Under the pieces are notes generated by a model, which was not told the DNA's origin, made no database searches, and saw nothing but the letters and a program-made list of their open reading frames with translations. From Seiridium cupressi (taxonomy: Eukaryota > Ascomycota > Sordariomycetes > Amphisphaeriales > Sporocadaceae), in the NCBI GenBank assembly GCA_036674765.1, contig JARVKI010000033.1, positions 248,001 to 312,000 on the forward strand: a stretch of DNA of 64,000 nucleotides, in the 5' to 3' direction. Each line of letters begins with the position of its first letter. The stretch's first letter is position 1. This document shows positions 35,071-47,757 of the stretch, piece by piece. Both the position numbers and the translations under genes were made by a program.

Positions 35071-38064
35071 ATGAGCTAGTGGGGTGCTGGTCAATACTCA
35101 AAATGCCAGGGTACAGTATGAAAAATTGTTCCACGTAATGCAGCGATTGCGAAATCCGTAACTTGGCTCGATATGACTTGTCAGTCGGGCGGATCTCTTT
35201 GTCGACATACTGACTCTGTAAATAACTTGACATTCGTTACAACTATCGAGGGCATTTTATATCCATAGTCAGCAGGCTCCTTGGTGGTATATCCAGACAG
35301 GGGCATGATAGAATAACATCAGCATATGTGCCTTCACCCTTGCAGCCCTGAATTATCCTGCATATCAGTGTATTGCCACCTGTAGGGGCGAAGCCCACTT
35401 CGCGAGGTATGTATGGCCTCTTTCCCATCTGAGCTCTCAACGCAACTGGGATTCAGCGTGTGAGTGGCTCACCAGGAAAAGAGTGTAGCTGGAACCTCTA
35501 ATCAGAGAGCTTCCCGTTAGATCCGCGAGAACACCCACTCACACGCGCACACCCACATTCACAAATACATACACACACTGACACCGGTTCACACACTGTG
35601 GGCTATCGGTGAGCTGTGCGGCCGCGTCCGAATTGGTTAGGATCCAACGCGCAATGGCACCAACAGTGACCCCATTACGAATAGGACCGGATGCTGCCTG
35701 ATGTGCATGAGTGTGTCCAAGATACCTCGAATAGCTCCAGGGTATTCCAATAGATCTCCCAGAACCAGGCGGTCATTACATCTTTCGAGCATACGACGTA
35801 AGCGGTCTCGACTTACCCAGGCGCCAAGATGGCAGCCCATTTTCTAGGCAGGGATCTACTGTGACCAATCTAGAGCTCATGTGAGCGGAAGAACCCCTTG
35901 TGGTCTGCCTGTTACTTCATGCATGAATGGGGCCCATGCCGATAGATCTCGCTGAGCCCGCTCGGGACAAATCAAGCAGGCGCATTGACAAGGACAACCG
36001 AGAAGAGGATGAATTAGAACGCCATGGCCGGGGTCTCTACAGGATAGGTGATCCTGTGGACCTCAGCTGCAGCTTGGTGGTTAGTATACATGCGTAAGAG
36101 GTTGTGCTGGTTGTGGGCCGAGCTGTTATGGTTTCGTTCGTACAGAATCGGTTATGCTCGGGGGCAACCTTATTCTGAGCTGTCGCCCAAGCTTGACACT
36201 CTTGCAAGGCGTTCCAAGCATCGGAGCGAGGGATTAACTTTGCCCCCGAGAAAATGGAGGGTTGTCAAAGGCACCGGTCCTGGACGTTGGTTCGGTCCAC
36301 GCCCACTGCTCAAGGGCTGAGCAGAAATATCCGAATCCAGTGGAGTTCGTCCGCATGTTCGGGGGCTATCGCGACCCCTGCAGGTTGTCAGCATAAGTGG
36401 GCGATTCTTGGCGTCGATCATCGGGCATCAGGCTTCAAAAAGACGTACCTGATGCCTCGTGGCCAGGCTACGTATGTGGACATCGTCGAGCTCCCCGGTG
36501 CAGATCCGCTCCGCTGTGGACGCTCGCGTGGCATTGGCTATCGCTTATTGCGATTGGGCGCGACTCGTCACTGGCCAGGCGCCGTGGCGTGCGCAATCGA
36601 TAAGTTGTCATGGATATCGCCAATAGTCTCTCAGGCGCATGTGATTCGTGGATTTGGGGACCTCAGGTGAAGCTGATGGAAAAAGCAATATCTAACATCT
36701 TCGTGAACAAGTTGCGATGCGCCTGTCATTGGTCGAGTGTTGAGCCAATAGAGTCAGTAAATTCCCCTTACCACAACGGGTAGCTGCGTATGTATGTTAA
36801 CGTTGTCGATCGCCTAGAGTTGCACCTTTTTGGACGTCACGAGTCGAGCAGATTTCCCAATCCGAATGGACATCGCCCATCACTGCAGATTCCGGACAGC
36901 CATTGGGTTGTGATATCATAATAGTATTGGCCCAGACTGAGATGGGACCGTTACCAACCTATCAGCGGTGGCAAAGACGTAGACCGGTCATGTTGGACCA
37001 TTTATGGGGCCAAGACGTTAGCAGTCTCGATACACCTGGCGATCCAATATTGTCGAGCTGAAAATCACTTAGCCCCAACGTCACTACAAAACCGCTTTCA
37101 CCGGTCCCCCCCATACTTAATGGATCATACGACGTTCTTGTGAACAAGCAGGCCGCCTGCGGATCCTCGAGCTGCAAGTGCTCCTTGCGGTTCCATGAGG
37201 TCCAGGCTACTGGACGACAGACAAATAGAAGCTTCCAGGATTCAAGTGCCGAACCACGACTCAGCATCGTCAAGTGCGGCTATTCGTTTTCTTCGGAGTA
37301 CGTTTCATGGATTCGCATCGCCGTCACAGCTCTATATCCTAATAGGAAATGGGTTCAGAAGAGCTTTTGAGCACGGAGCCCAACAAGCAAAGTGCGAGGA
37401 GTGGAACAAAGGAGGCCGGTCCCCGAGGGATGTCGTCAAAAGCTTTAGAAAGAAGACTCGAATGACTAGTTCACTTGACGCGAGACACTGAGTCTTGGCA
37501 CGGTTGACGTCCGCAGATCCGCCTGAGCTTATTTCGAGCTCCTACCGTAGTCTATTTCAACGTACAGCGCTACCCAGGAAAAATTAATATGGCATGAGCC
37601 CATCACGGCACGCGCATTTTCCTGCTCCGGCGACGGCTATTGTTACAGCATGATCGAGCGAGTCGTAATCCATGGTCGACCGAAATCTAGCCTTCAGGCA
37701 AATGGTGGCGAGATTGGTTGAGCAGAGGCAAGTGATCACACATCGGCAGAACCAAGAATTGGCGACAGAAAGAAGCACTGCTCAAACAAAAGGTATCTCA
37801 ATTGCGTATCGACAAGGCGGTACTACGAATTTTAAGCCGAATTTCGGCAAGTGAGCATCCATGCCACGTTCCCATATCCTGCAAACAACAATTTCATTAC
37901 CCACCATATTATCAAAACACCGATTTTGACCTGTGGGACAAGTGTGGTGTCATGTCTTATCTACCAGAACGCCAGCTAATGCATTATCTTGCACTTTTTA
38001 TTGATTTCTGCTCGACTCAAAACGCAAAGGCATGGTCAAGCTGCCTATTGAAGTCTGGGAGAAC
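35071..38064. other. 3-kb gene-poor interval
   Basis: The first few hundred bases hold the promoter of the PLP-enzyme gene. A CA-rich array lies at 35530-35598. Plus-strand frames at 36048-36320, 36254-36670 and 37802-38182 lack recognisable motifs, and the last partly shadows the SOD exon. No RNA gene was seen. Confidence 0.45.
35530..35598. repeat. Degenerate CA-rich microsatellite
   Basis: Imperfect repeats of CACAC/CATAC/CACTC occupy about 70 bp, including ACATACACACACTG followed by a second CACACACTG. Confidence 0.75.
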
Positions 38065-38916
38065 TCAAATGAGAGCAAACAGAGCAGCGGCGGCCATAGC
38101 AGCAAGGCTAGCACCGGCATTGAGGACATTGGCGCCGGCAGGAACCGGCGTGGCCGTCGGGACGGCAGTTCCAGTGGGATAGACACCTCCTGTCGTGGGA
38201 TATGCCGGCGTGCTGTTGCCATAGCCAGATGCGGCAAAGTTGGCGCATGTGATCCTGGTCTTGTTCGCGAAATGAACGACAAAGCTGCGGTCCTGGATGG
38301 ATGCGTTGGAGCCAATATTGAGGGAGGCAAAGTCATCGTGGAATGTGAACTCGTAGGGATCTGACGTAATTTTGCCGTACTTTCCACTGAGGTCGCCAAC
38401 CTGGCAAGTCTCAGGAAGGGCACTGTCGCAGACCGGGTCCTCGCCACGAACGAAAGGATCAAGATGGGCAAGAGTCGCAGTACAGTTGCCGTTGGAAGGA
38501 ACAGCTGCTGCGTGGATATGGAATGCTGTTTCGAGTCAGTTAGTCAGGCTTCATGTCAATCCGGATCATGGCAAGTTGGCTTACGGAACGGGCCGCCCTC
38601 CTTGGGAAGGTTGGAGAACTTCACAGTGTACTCGACGCCGGTGCCACCGGGGCTGGATTTCACAGTGACGGATCCCTTGACATTTCCGTCGAGGGCGCCG
38701 GTCTTCCAGAACGGTTCGGCCGGGAGAGTACCGACGTAGGACTTGCCAGCAGGGTTGTTGGTGATGACGCTAGCATTACCAAGTTGCTACAAGCTTTGAG
38801 TCAGTTTCTGGGGAACCATCTCAGGGAAAGGGGTCTCTTACGCCTGTGGTAGGTCCCTGGGCAAGGACGGCGCCTGCGGAAGCGGAGAGAAGCAGGGCAA
38901 TGGTTGATGTATGCAT
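38065..38916 (-). CDS. Cell-surface Cu-only superoxide dismutase with GPI-type tail
   Basis: Three exons, 38916-38842, 38786-38585 and 38525-38065 (245 aa), in phases 0 and 1. The signal peptide is MHTSTIALLLSASAGAVLAQ. The SOD beta-barrel region has copper ligands His95 and His97 (FHIH), His113 (AHLDP) and His177 (FVVHF), with a likely disulfide Cys107-Cys186. CQVGDLSGKYG is the fungal extracellular-SOD signature. The zinc-loop histidines and the electrostatic loop of classical Cu/Zn SOD are missing, as in Candida SOD5-type Cu-only enzymes. The C-terminus is a Pro/Thr-rich spacer then a hydrophobic tail (ASLAAMAAAALFALI) with a small-residue omega-site region (NAGAS), indicating GPI anchoring. 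Known role of the family: extracellular superoxide removal at the wall and tolerance of oxidative stress. All three exons are well supported. Confidence 0.93.
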
Positions 38917-41900
38917 GTTGTTGAGAGTGTTTTATGTCCTGGATTTGGTGTGCTTGTATCTAGGAACAGTTCGTCGTCGAGCGGAAAAGTAGTAGGAATC
39001 GAGTTGAAGGTCCAGGTGTGCAGACGGAGGATCGATTACGGAGAAGTAGAGGAACGAGAGTGGTCGATGAAAGGCTGAGGAGACAGGGAGATATTCACAG
39101 AAGAAATGAGTATTGTAACTGACGCAGGTGATTACATCCAGGTCGCACTGACCGTTGGGAAGGGACGACAGAAGTATTTAACGGGAACAGCAAAGAAGGG
39201 ACGGGGCTTTACGGGGGGTCAACAAAGACTTATTTATGTATATACGCACAGCCATGCATTATATCTAGGCTAAGCAAAGACCTAGACTTGGGGCAGGTTT
39301 GTCTCATAGGGCCGTGGCTGGGGGAAATTTGGTCTTAGCTGCAAGATCTGGGCGCAGTAGTAACAAACACTATGGAATCTTGCATCGTGCGCATCATAGA
39401 CCAACAAAGGATGGCGGCTTAATTTGCGGAGGACAAAGAATAGCCAACTCATCGGACAGTCAGCGAATCACAAGCCGAGCGCAAGCCAAACTATGTGTTA
39501 ATGGAGGTGCGGAGGGCCAAGGGAGCCAAGCATTTACCCCTGTCTTTATTCGAGTTGATGGACAGGGTCCCCAACACACAAGGTTCAGCTTGGACTAAGA
39601 GAGGTAGATCTCTAGAGAATTGCCGACTTGACGCGGAAGAAACGGATTCACGAGACTGAATGATCGAGGTAGAGCTCAGCCCAGGTCTAAGCGCTCCATC
39701 TCTACCTGAGACTCGGTGACTCTCAGGACAACCGCAATTACCACATGCAGCGATAGGATCTCAAAGAGCCAGAAAGTTTGCGCTATGCACAGGTGGTTCC
39801 AAACAGGCTAGTTCATGTCAGCACGTAGAAGCTGCTCCCAAATTAGCGTCTTACCTGACCAATTGGTCGACCAGTCGCCCTTGGAGTATGCAGGATGCCT
39901 TCTTGGGGGCTGAGTCTGCGGAGCTTGTTGCTCCTGCTGTGCTACGGGAGAAGTACGGCTGGTCCACGGCCTGGGACATCAACAGAACGTACATGTACGT
40001 TTGCGTTCATCAAGCTTCCGAGAGGGAGAATGGCAATTTCCTGTATGCAGGAACGGCAACATGATGATGAAGATCAGCTCTCTTTGCCTTGTGGCCCCGG
40101 GTGGCAGACTAAATTCTTAGAAAGAAAGAAGATTAAGGATGGCGAGGATCTGAGCTCTCTCCCCCTTGCAGCCTGCAACTTACAGTAGCCAACACTAACA
40201 TTAGACCTGCAGCCCCGGCGCTAAGGTTCCGCGGGGCTGAGCGCTGCAGCTGCAAATCCCTTGACAGGTATCTGACGCCCATGGCCAACCATCTCTTGTT
40301 AAGGTTAACCTCATGCCACAGCGCTCCACCTGAGCGTTCTTCCAGCGCGGTTCTTGACATGAATGTTTCAACAGCAGCTGTTTCATGCCAAGACATTGGA
40401 CTCAACGGTGTGGATTAGTTAGGATAGCAGCGTGGAGTTGTGAGCTTGTGTCTGGCGCTCTGTTAGCCTCAGGTCCTGGCTCCTAGACCCGCGTGTTGCA
40501 TGTGAGGAGAAGCGCCAAGGCTCAAAATAGCAAAACCAGGCTAAAAGTAAGAGTTCTATGTACGGATCAGGCGGATCAGGTCTCATTCCGGCAACTTGAC
40601 TGAGTGTCATCAGCATCCATGTCTAATCCAGCACTGGGGCTTTGCGTGCTTGCCATTGCGATATTCAGTAATACGATGAGGTCATTAATGTTGGTCGTCG
40701 GTCCAAGAACTTGGAGGTTTGCATAGGTATTTACAAATCCACCTCAGCCAATGTGTCGATTAAATGAATGCCACGAGTTGCGCATGATCCAGGGCTCGGC
40801 TGGACTTCTAGCGATATACTGTGTAGGTCCCGCTCGGCACATACTCATGAAAGAGCTGCCCCTTCGGGCCTTGGGACTCTACGCCGTGTTCTGTTTGCCG
40901 AATAGGACCCCGGAAGCCAACTTCATGCGGTGGTGTTCCTTACGTAGATCCAAGACTCTTGTCACGTTTCGAAAACATTATACCGGCATTCTGGTTGGTG
41001 TCCTCGCTTGCGTAATTGCGCATCACATTCAAAATCACATAATCACAGGCCGTTCCCAACGTGCACATTATCCTATCACAATCAAATTGTTGGTCACATA
41101 AGAAGAAATCCAGTCAGCGTTCTGGATTTGACCTCGATTGGTGATAACAGCTTGGCATCCAAACGTCCGCTGTGCCGCTTGGACCGTAGCACAAGTCTAA
41201 CGAAAGACTCCTAGAGGTTAATCGCTATCAAAGGAACAATATCCAAATGCTTTCGTAATAGCCTTGTTTTCGCTTTATATTCCGAAACTTCGGCATCATC
41301 TTCATTACGTTTGTCATTACGTCGAAGTTGTGTGCGAAGTGCAGGCCATCTGTTGAACCTGGCCAGGTGCAACACAGCCGGTTCACTTGCTGAACGGCAG
41401 AGGCATAGATATTAACAGGATCAGAAGTCTCCCAGGTGACCAGACTTGGCTTGATCGGAGATGATCGAGACAGAATGTCGTCTTTGCTAACTATTCCGCA
41501 GCTATTCGTTCTGCCAAAGGAATTGAAAACTTTACATACATGTACCGTACATGAGCTGCCCACAGTGTCATAAACCACTGACCAGTGTTGCGGATAAGGC
41601 GCCGATATCTCTCGTAGGAAACAGACACGACAGTATCAGCATTGATCCTTCAAGCGACCGAATTCGACTTTCAGAGGTAGTATATTGAATAATGCCGACA
41701 TGAGTGTTGGGATGAGGCTTATAGAAAGCAGCACACCTAAACAGGCCTAGCTGTCACTGGACCCACCCGACACGTGAAGCTTGGGCCATCTTAACAGTCG
41801 GAACTACTGACTTCATCGCCGACAACGCCATCGACTCTGATTCAAAGGTGGACTGAAGCAATTCAGAACTAGTTCGCAATCATCAACTCCAACCACCACT

Positions 41901-41949
41901 TGGACAACCACCTCCTCAACTTTCCACTAGATCAACCTCGCAATCCATC
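38917..41949. other. 3-kb gene-poor interval
   Basis: The SOD promoter lies in about 38917-39300 (minus strand). A plus-strand frame at 39895-40188 begins with a Leu-rich leader (MPSWGLSLRSLLLLLCYG) and could encode a small secreted peptide, but it has no support beyond that. 41229-41578 minus and 40751-41101 plus are unrecognised. The last 60 bases form the pyrimidine/AC-rich leader of the V-ATPase f gene. Confidence 0.4.
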
Positions 41950-42362
41950 ATGAAGCCCGTCGTGAGTGCAATGCAAGCGTGGTCTTGGTAGGCGTCCCAC
42001 CGCCCGTAGCAGGCAACTGCTTCTGCACCTTCGCAGCGATCGCTAATCCGAACCTCTTTAACCCAGCGTGGTCATCTCGGCCTTCGCAATTCTCATTCTC
42101 TCCGTTATCGGCTCCCTGTTTCGAACCGGCCACCACGAATTCACCGGCGGCAAGGACGACCCAGATCCCAAGGTGGGAGGCGAGGTCGCGGGCACGATAT
42201 TCATCGCCGTCATTGTCTATGCTGTACGTCATATACACTCATCTCGAATCGATCCATACCGCAGAAGTTGTACTGACATTCGCGAAGGGTTTCTTGGTCT
42301 TCTGTGGACTACAAGGCATGCTCCACGTGAAGGAGTCGAGGAGAGGCGCCATTGCTCTGTGA
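41950..42362 (+). CDS. V-ATPase V0 subunit f (yeast YPR170W-B homologue, RNAseK-like)
   Basis: Three exons, 41950-41987, 42067-42223 and 42288-42362 (89 aa), in phases 2 and 0. Exon 1 gives MKPVVSAMQAWSC, which lines up with the yeast N-terminus. Exon 2 carries the first membrane helix (VISAFAILILSVIGSLF), the lumenal segment HHEFTGGKDDPD, and VAGTIFIAVIVYA, which starts the second helix. Exon 3 completes it with GFLVFCGLQGMLHVKESRRG. Length, two-helix hairpin and the HE-F-G-DP motif all agree with subunit f of the yeast V0 sector (85 aa). Role: structural subunit of the membrane ring that contributes to proton pumping in vacuole/Golgi membranes. The alignment is from memory of the yeast protein. 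The donor at 41988 (GTAGGC) was chosen over GTGAGT at 41962 because only it keeps frame and yields the conserved AW-C. Confidence 0.85.
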
Positions 42363-43234
42363 GGCGGCGGAACAGCTAGGAGATTCGGCATAGAAAGAAG
42401 ACAGCACTTGCGTAGTGCTATGGCGTTTAGGGTCACTCTTCGGGATTTGCACATTGTGAGTAGGATCACGTCGGGAAAGAAGAGGGGGAGAACATACGAT
42501 ATTACCGGAAGAAATGAGCAGTAACTATTCGAGCTCGCAGAGGATACGCTGGGCAATGGGAGAACAATGCCTCGGTCGGAGAGGGTTGGAGTAATGCTGC
42601 CAGCTTTCCCGAAATGCCGGATCAACCTTGCGCGTCACAATGGGCTGACAAACCAGGGCACGAAGGTCGCGAGACATCGGAATTGTGGTTAATGCATGTA
42701 GAAATACGAATCGTTGGTAGTCATATGGTGTCAGACAGTGTTCGCGTTATTTTGATTATCACTTGATCATGGTCATGTGGCACAGCTCGATCGTTTTCTC
42801 TACGCTGCTCCTCTTTCACTTCCCAAATGCTTTTGCTGGCACGTTGATGACCACGAACTCATTTCTCCAAGTTGGATCAGCGCAAGCGCCAACTACAGAC
42901 TTATTCTAACGGCTAGGCAAAGTACCACAGTTAGAACATTACTTTCAATCCTGGCTAGATCTTGGTTTGGGCCAGGGTTTTGTCCCTCGCCGGGAGGATT
43001 CAGTGTACAAAGGTCATGGTAAGTGGTACACACTCTTACTCTACTTCAAGTTGTAGGACTGGAGGACTACCAAACGACGGAACTCACTCTGAATAGACGA
43101 GATGGTCATATGAACGCATTCGTCTCAAGCACGATAATCTAATAATTATGTAATCTAGGTATAGAACTGTTGAACGATTTATACAAACACCTAGCATGCT
43201 GAACCCTCGTAAAGTACTTAGAGCAAGCCTCTCT
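42363..43234. other. Convergent 3' flanks
   Basis: This is the region between the V-ATPase f gene and the 3' end of the SAT4-family gene. Frames at 42239-42625 minus and 42777-43022 plus have no recognisable content. It is AT-rich around 43030-43230. Confidence 0.45.
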
Positions 43235-44719
43235 TCATGAGACCATGTCTACAGGCGTATGGGTGTTATCCTCATGAGCACGGCTTGACTCTCCCTCCTC
43301 CTCGGAACTAATACCGCGTTCTAAATCCAATGCAATGGCGTTCGGCCCTTCCATGGTGCGCTGATCCGAGACAGTTTCAACGGCTTTGAGTTCAACATCC
43401 GAAACACGTGCTGCCGATACCGCTGCCTCGGGTTGTACAGAAAAGGGCTCGGCTCCAAGGTCGCTATGGTCATACAGCTTCTTCGAATTTCGCAAAGCGC
43501 GCCATCTTGGGACTACCGGGCCACGTCTTCCGCTCTCCGAACCGGATGGTTGGTCTGAACGGCGATGTCTGGAGCGACCCAGCCCAAAGCCCCAAGCATT
43601 GAACAGCGGCCTGATTGCTACTATGCAGCCAGCCATGATGCCGAGAGACGGTTCGATCACAGACCAAACGGCGAGGTCGATGGTTTCGGAAAGGAAGTCG
43701 GCAGAGATGGCAATCTTCTTGACGTATGGAATGCGCACTATCAGGGCAACACCCGCACTGCGGTGTTTGTTAGGTTGATTGCGTTTTGACTTGATCGTAT
43801 AGCTGCTCTGGTCCGGTGTGACACTTACATAAAGCCCATACTCAACAGAACAGCAATGCTGAACTTGGTTCGGCGGTTGATGGCGATGTTCCAGAGCATG
43901 GCTATTGGCAGCAGTCCTAATACCCAATCCGATACCGCGCTCACGGAGCTATGCACGACGGTTGCTATCGGGACGACGTCGTGGTTGATGCACGCCCCGG
44001 TAACTCCAGGAGCGCGAACAGGGCCCTGCCAGAAATCGTTCGGCGGCAGACACTGGAGTGCCATGAGGAAGAAATACGTAATCGAGACCAGCCATACGAT
44101 TGCTAGATTGATCGTTATAGTCCAGATCTGCCAGCGTTTCGAAGCGAGCCGCAGAACAAAGAGCGCGATAGATGTCCGGATAATAGCCGAAAGGGGCGCA
44201 CTACAATACTTGTGGTTAGTGATTGGTTCTTTGAATGTGCTTGGTGAACCATCAGAATCTGAAGTTCATGTCTCGAAAAGGAGAAGGTTTTAATCAGGGG
44301 CTTTCTGCTCGTGAGATATACTATAAAGGCCATGAAGTAACACGGGAAGTTGCTTACTATAGAACTTCACACAAATACCAGGCCCGAAGAGCAACCTCGA
44401 TGCCATCCGGGGTTAGTTCCGAGGTGTGTTTTCCGGTGCCTCCCACTACGACACCATGGATAGCAATGACCGCATAAGCTGTATATATGAACTAACGCAG
44501 AACAATATCAGATATCCATTTTGCGTTGAGAAGACTGATTAGAGAGCGTACTAGTGATACCAACATCAACCAGTCATCTGGTAGAATCTTTTTGGTCATG
44601 AAGATCTTGACGTGAGCGCGGAGCAGGCAAACCAGCCATGCTAGAAAAAGGAATACAAGCTGGGCAATCACAAGACGTGTTCCGCCCGGGTTAACGTCGA
44701 ATCCAATGTTGCGAGTCAT
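43235..44719 (-). CDS. SAT4/PTH11-type rhodopsin-fold integral membrane protein
   Basis: Four exons, 44719-44552, 44491-44358, 44200-43829 and 43757-43235 (398 aa), with phases 0, 2 and 2 and GTACGC, GTAAGC and GTAAGT donors. Seven transmembrane helices: LVIAQLVFLFLAWLVCLL, WLMLVSLFIYTAYAVIAI, LSAIIRTSIALFVLRLA, WTITINLAIVWLVSITYFFLM, VVHSSVSAVSDWVLGLLPIAML, IAVLLSMGFIAGVALIVRI and LAVWSVIEPSLGIMAGCIVAI. The family hallmarks are CINHD in the extracellular loop, SDW...LP in helix 5 and W..IEP..GI..GC in helix 7. A cytosolic tail of about 130 residues is acidic and Ser-rich. Such proteins are GPCR-like in topology and abundant in Pezizomycotina. Most have no known ligand. It could act as a surface sensor, by analogy only. 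Confidence 0.9.
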
Positions 44720-46741
44720 TTTGCCTCATGCGAGCTTAGGTTTAAGGACTTCAGACAATCCGAAATAAGAGAAAATTTACGTTCATAAAGCTTTTCGAAT
44801 GTACATCCCAAAGGGTTCAAGTAGATTGAAAGTGCTTTCGACGGGAGGAAGAGGCATTAAGTATTTGGGTTGCAACACCAGCAGATGATTGCTTGCTTGG
44901 ACGGTTAGAGAGACGACATTCCCATCGCATGAGCTATTGCTTTTTCAATACCACGAACCCGGATTCCATATATTGAATACCGGTGACAGGTTGACCCTGA
45001 CCCCAGCTTCCGAGCGCAAACTTGCCGCCGGAGGGCATCATCATGTTCTACAAGACCTGACGTTGTCGTATAGATTAGGGGTGTGGTAAGCGATCAGGAC
45101 AAGATTGAATACCCTCCAATGGTCTAACCCAAGCTACGATAATGTTGAAAGTTTATCACTCGGGAATTAACGGTGAATGCACCGGAAGTGTAGTACCGTC
45201 TGGCCCGAGACCAGTAGTGGTGTGGTTGCACAGAGGAAGAATACACGTGTAGAGTTCTCGAAGACATGAACTTGGCAGAAATACTCTCCAAAAGTACAAT
45301 AAAGTGATGCATCATCGATGCCCATTGACGCTATATCCTGGTTCCCCTTTCGGTTGAACCAATGACTGGATAGCAACCCCTGGATGGAGCCATGCGTTCC
45401 TAGGGTCCTCGCATCGGGTTACCCTGAAGTACGAGAAAAGCAACGCCGGGCCATGAGGCCATCTTGCCATGCAGCTGCATAGTGTTTAATAAAGTCACAC
45501 GGTCTTCGGCCGGAATGAACTTATTCCCATGCTTGGCCAGCTGGGGTATTCCGTTCAACCTTGTAGGCCGTCGTTTCAAAAACTTCAACGTGCCTATCTC
45601 TCCAGTGCCGGTTTGTGATAGACTTCTAGATATTCCGTGCAACCATCTCGGCCTTGCAGCAGCCTATAGACATTCTTAATAGGCGTATACTATAGTCGTC
45701 GTGAAGGGTAGGTCCCAGTTGGGAAGAAGACTACAACGATGGCTGTTTCGGGGAGGATTCGTTCTAGGCTAGAAGAATTTCATGTGCAGGTCAAAGAAAG
45801 GTACGAACGTAAGTGCGCAGATGCGAGTATGATTTCTGAGATAAAACCCGAGGATGGATTTCAAGGGGGTAAACTGCACGTTTGTGCATCCGCGAACACT
45901 TCAACCGAGGCTTGCATAAGAGTCTGCAGGGCAGTCCAATCCTCGAAACTTGCCATGATGCTGGCTCCTTGCTGAAACAAGACCTCATATATCGACTCCC
46001 TATCAATGGACCAAAGAATCATATCAGTATCCGTGATATATGTGACATACACTTTTGCAAGCGATTACCACCAATCTCGAGTTGGTATCACCACAGGTGC
46101 AATTAAGGTAGACTCCAGCGACGGGAGCTAATACGGTTGAGCCCGTTCTAGACTCTTAATAGTGGAACTGCTAACGTCAGGCAATGCGGTGGTAGTAGCA
46201 GCAGGTGCGATCAGCAAATGGAACTGTAAAAGTTAGAGTGACGCAGGACTATGTCCCACATGGTTTTATGGTTCGTCATCGTAGGTGACTGGTCCTTGGA
46301 GTGGTGGGGCAACGGTTAAAAGGCACACTCAGTGGCATATGCCACATTGAGATACTGGATGCCAGATGCTTCAGCACTGAAAAAAGGGAGCACAGAGCAA
46401 ACAGGTGGTGTGCTCGCGCTCGTTTGTTTTCTCGGTGCTATCATAGCGTTTGCCATGCCATGCAATGGCGGAGCAAGTCCTCCTTCAACAGCGTTTGGAT
46501 GGAGCAAATGGGCAACCACAAAAGCGGTTCTGACAGTGCTATGATGTCATGTTACGACACGACCCCATCGTCACGATTGTATGTAAAGCATCGAGACTCA
46601 TCGAAGATGCCCCTCAGGCAACACGGAAAATTTCAAATTCAGATAAATTGAGCTGGCCTACTCGCCCATTTCTATTTCAACAACAACCCAACACACTCAG
46701 CACATCCCACAACCCATCCCAACTAGAACAACGTTGCAATC
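44720..46741. other. 2-kb gene-poor interval
   Basis: This interval lies between two divergent genes (SAT4 protein and SDR), so both promoters are here. The immediate leader of the SDR (46670-46741) is CA-rich, with repeated ACAACCCA/CACATCCCA. Short frames at 45739-45975 and 46301-46651 plus are unrecognised. Confidence 0.45.
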
Positions 46742-47757
46742 ATGTCGTCGGGTGAACAATTCCAATCAGGTGAGGAATACATTGCACTGCAACATTTGGC
46801 AGGCCTAGGAGCTAATATTTCAACTCTGAAGGCTTTTTGCCTAAGCCTACGGATCAGTCATTCCCTGGAAAGGAGCACAAAATGCCGACAGAGGCCGTCT
46901 ATGACCAGCTACCCGACTACAACGGCGGCTTCCAGAAGTACAAAGCTGCTGGCAAGCTGCAGGGAAGGAAGGCCATTATCACTGGTGGTGACTCTGGAAT
47001 CGGCCGTGCTACTGCGCTGCTCTTCGCTATGGAAGGTGCAGACTCGTTCATTGCCTATCTCCCCGATGAGCAGAAGGATGCCGAGGAGACGAAGAAACTA
47101 GTACAGGCTCGCGGCCAGAAGTGCCATTTATTCGCTACCGACTTGACCAGCCAGAAGAACTGCGAGCAACTCGTTGCCGAGGCAGTGAAGGCTCTCGGTG
47201 GCATTGACATCCTGTTCAACAACGCGGCTTACCAAATGATGAAGGATGACATCTCCGAGCTCTCAGAGTAAGCAGATTTTCCCCAAAATTAGATGCCAGG
47301 ATCGAGCAATCACTAACCTCATCCCAGAGATCAATGGCTGCATACCTTCAACACCAACATCCACCCTTTCTTCTACCTCTCAAAGTACACCCTGCCCCAC
47401 ATGAAGCCAGGAGCCACCATCATCAACAACGCCAGCATTAACGCCTACATCGGCCGTCCCGATCTGTTAGACTACACGTCTACGAAGGGTGCTATCGTCT
47501 CATTCACCCGTGGCCTGAGTAATCAGTATGTCAGCAAGGGTATTCGTGTCAACGCTGTCGCGCCAGGCCCTGTCTGGACCCCCCTGATTCCGGCCACCAT
47601 GAACGAGGAGGCTCAGAAGCAATTCACCTCGCCGATGGGCCGACCTGCCCAGCCGTCTGAAATCGCAACCTGCGTAGTCTTCTTAGCCTCTCCAGACAGC
47701 GCTGCGCTCAGTGGCCAAACAATTCACTGCAATGGTGGTACCATTGTCAATGGTTAA
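46742..47757 (+). CDS. Short-chain dehydrogenase/reductase, YghA/glucose-dehydrogenase-like
   Basis: Three exons, 46742-46769, 46832-47267 and 47328-47757 (297 aa), in phases 1 and 2. After MSSGEQFQSGFLPKPTDQS the extended N-terminus (about 45 residues before the Rossmann fold) is typical of the bacterial-like YghA/GSP39 group. The cofactor motif is TGGDSGIGRA, with FNNAAYQM in place of NNAG. The catalytic triad is visible as Ser in NNASINAYIG and Tyr-x3-Lys in YTSTK. The segment VNAVAPGPVWTPL follows, and the C-terminus ends in the conserved SGQTIHCNGGTIVNG. Members reduce aldehydes or oxidise sugars/polyols and are often stress-induced. The substrate cannot be told from sequence. The first acceptor (CTGAAG at 46831) was preferred over CCTAAG because it keeps frame and restores a Phe-Leu-Pro-Lys-Pro leader. 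Confidence 0.93.

Noticed and set aside
39895..40188. 97-aa frame with Leu-rich leader, possible small secreted effector
   Set aside because: Only the leader resembles a signal peptide. The mature part lacks paired cysteines and any splice or homology support, so not called as a gene.
43386..43778. 130-aa plus-strand frame
   Set aside because: Antisense shadow of the last SAT4 exon, which has well-formed helices and splice sites.
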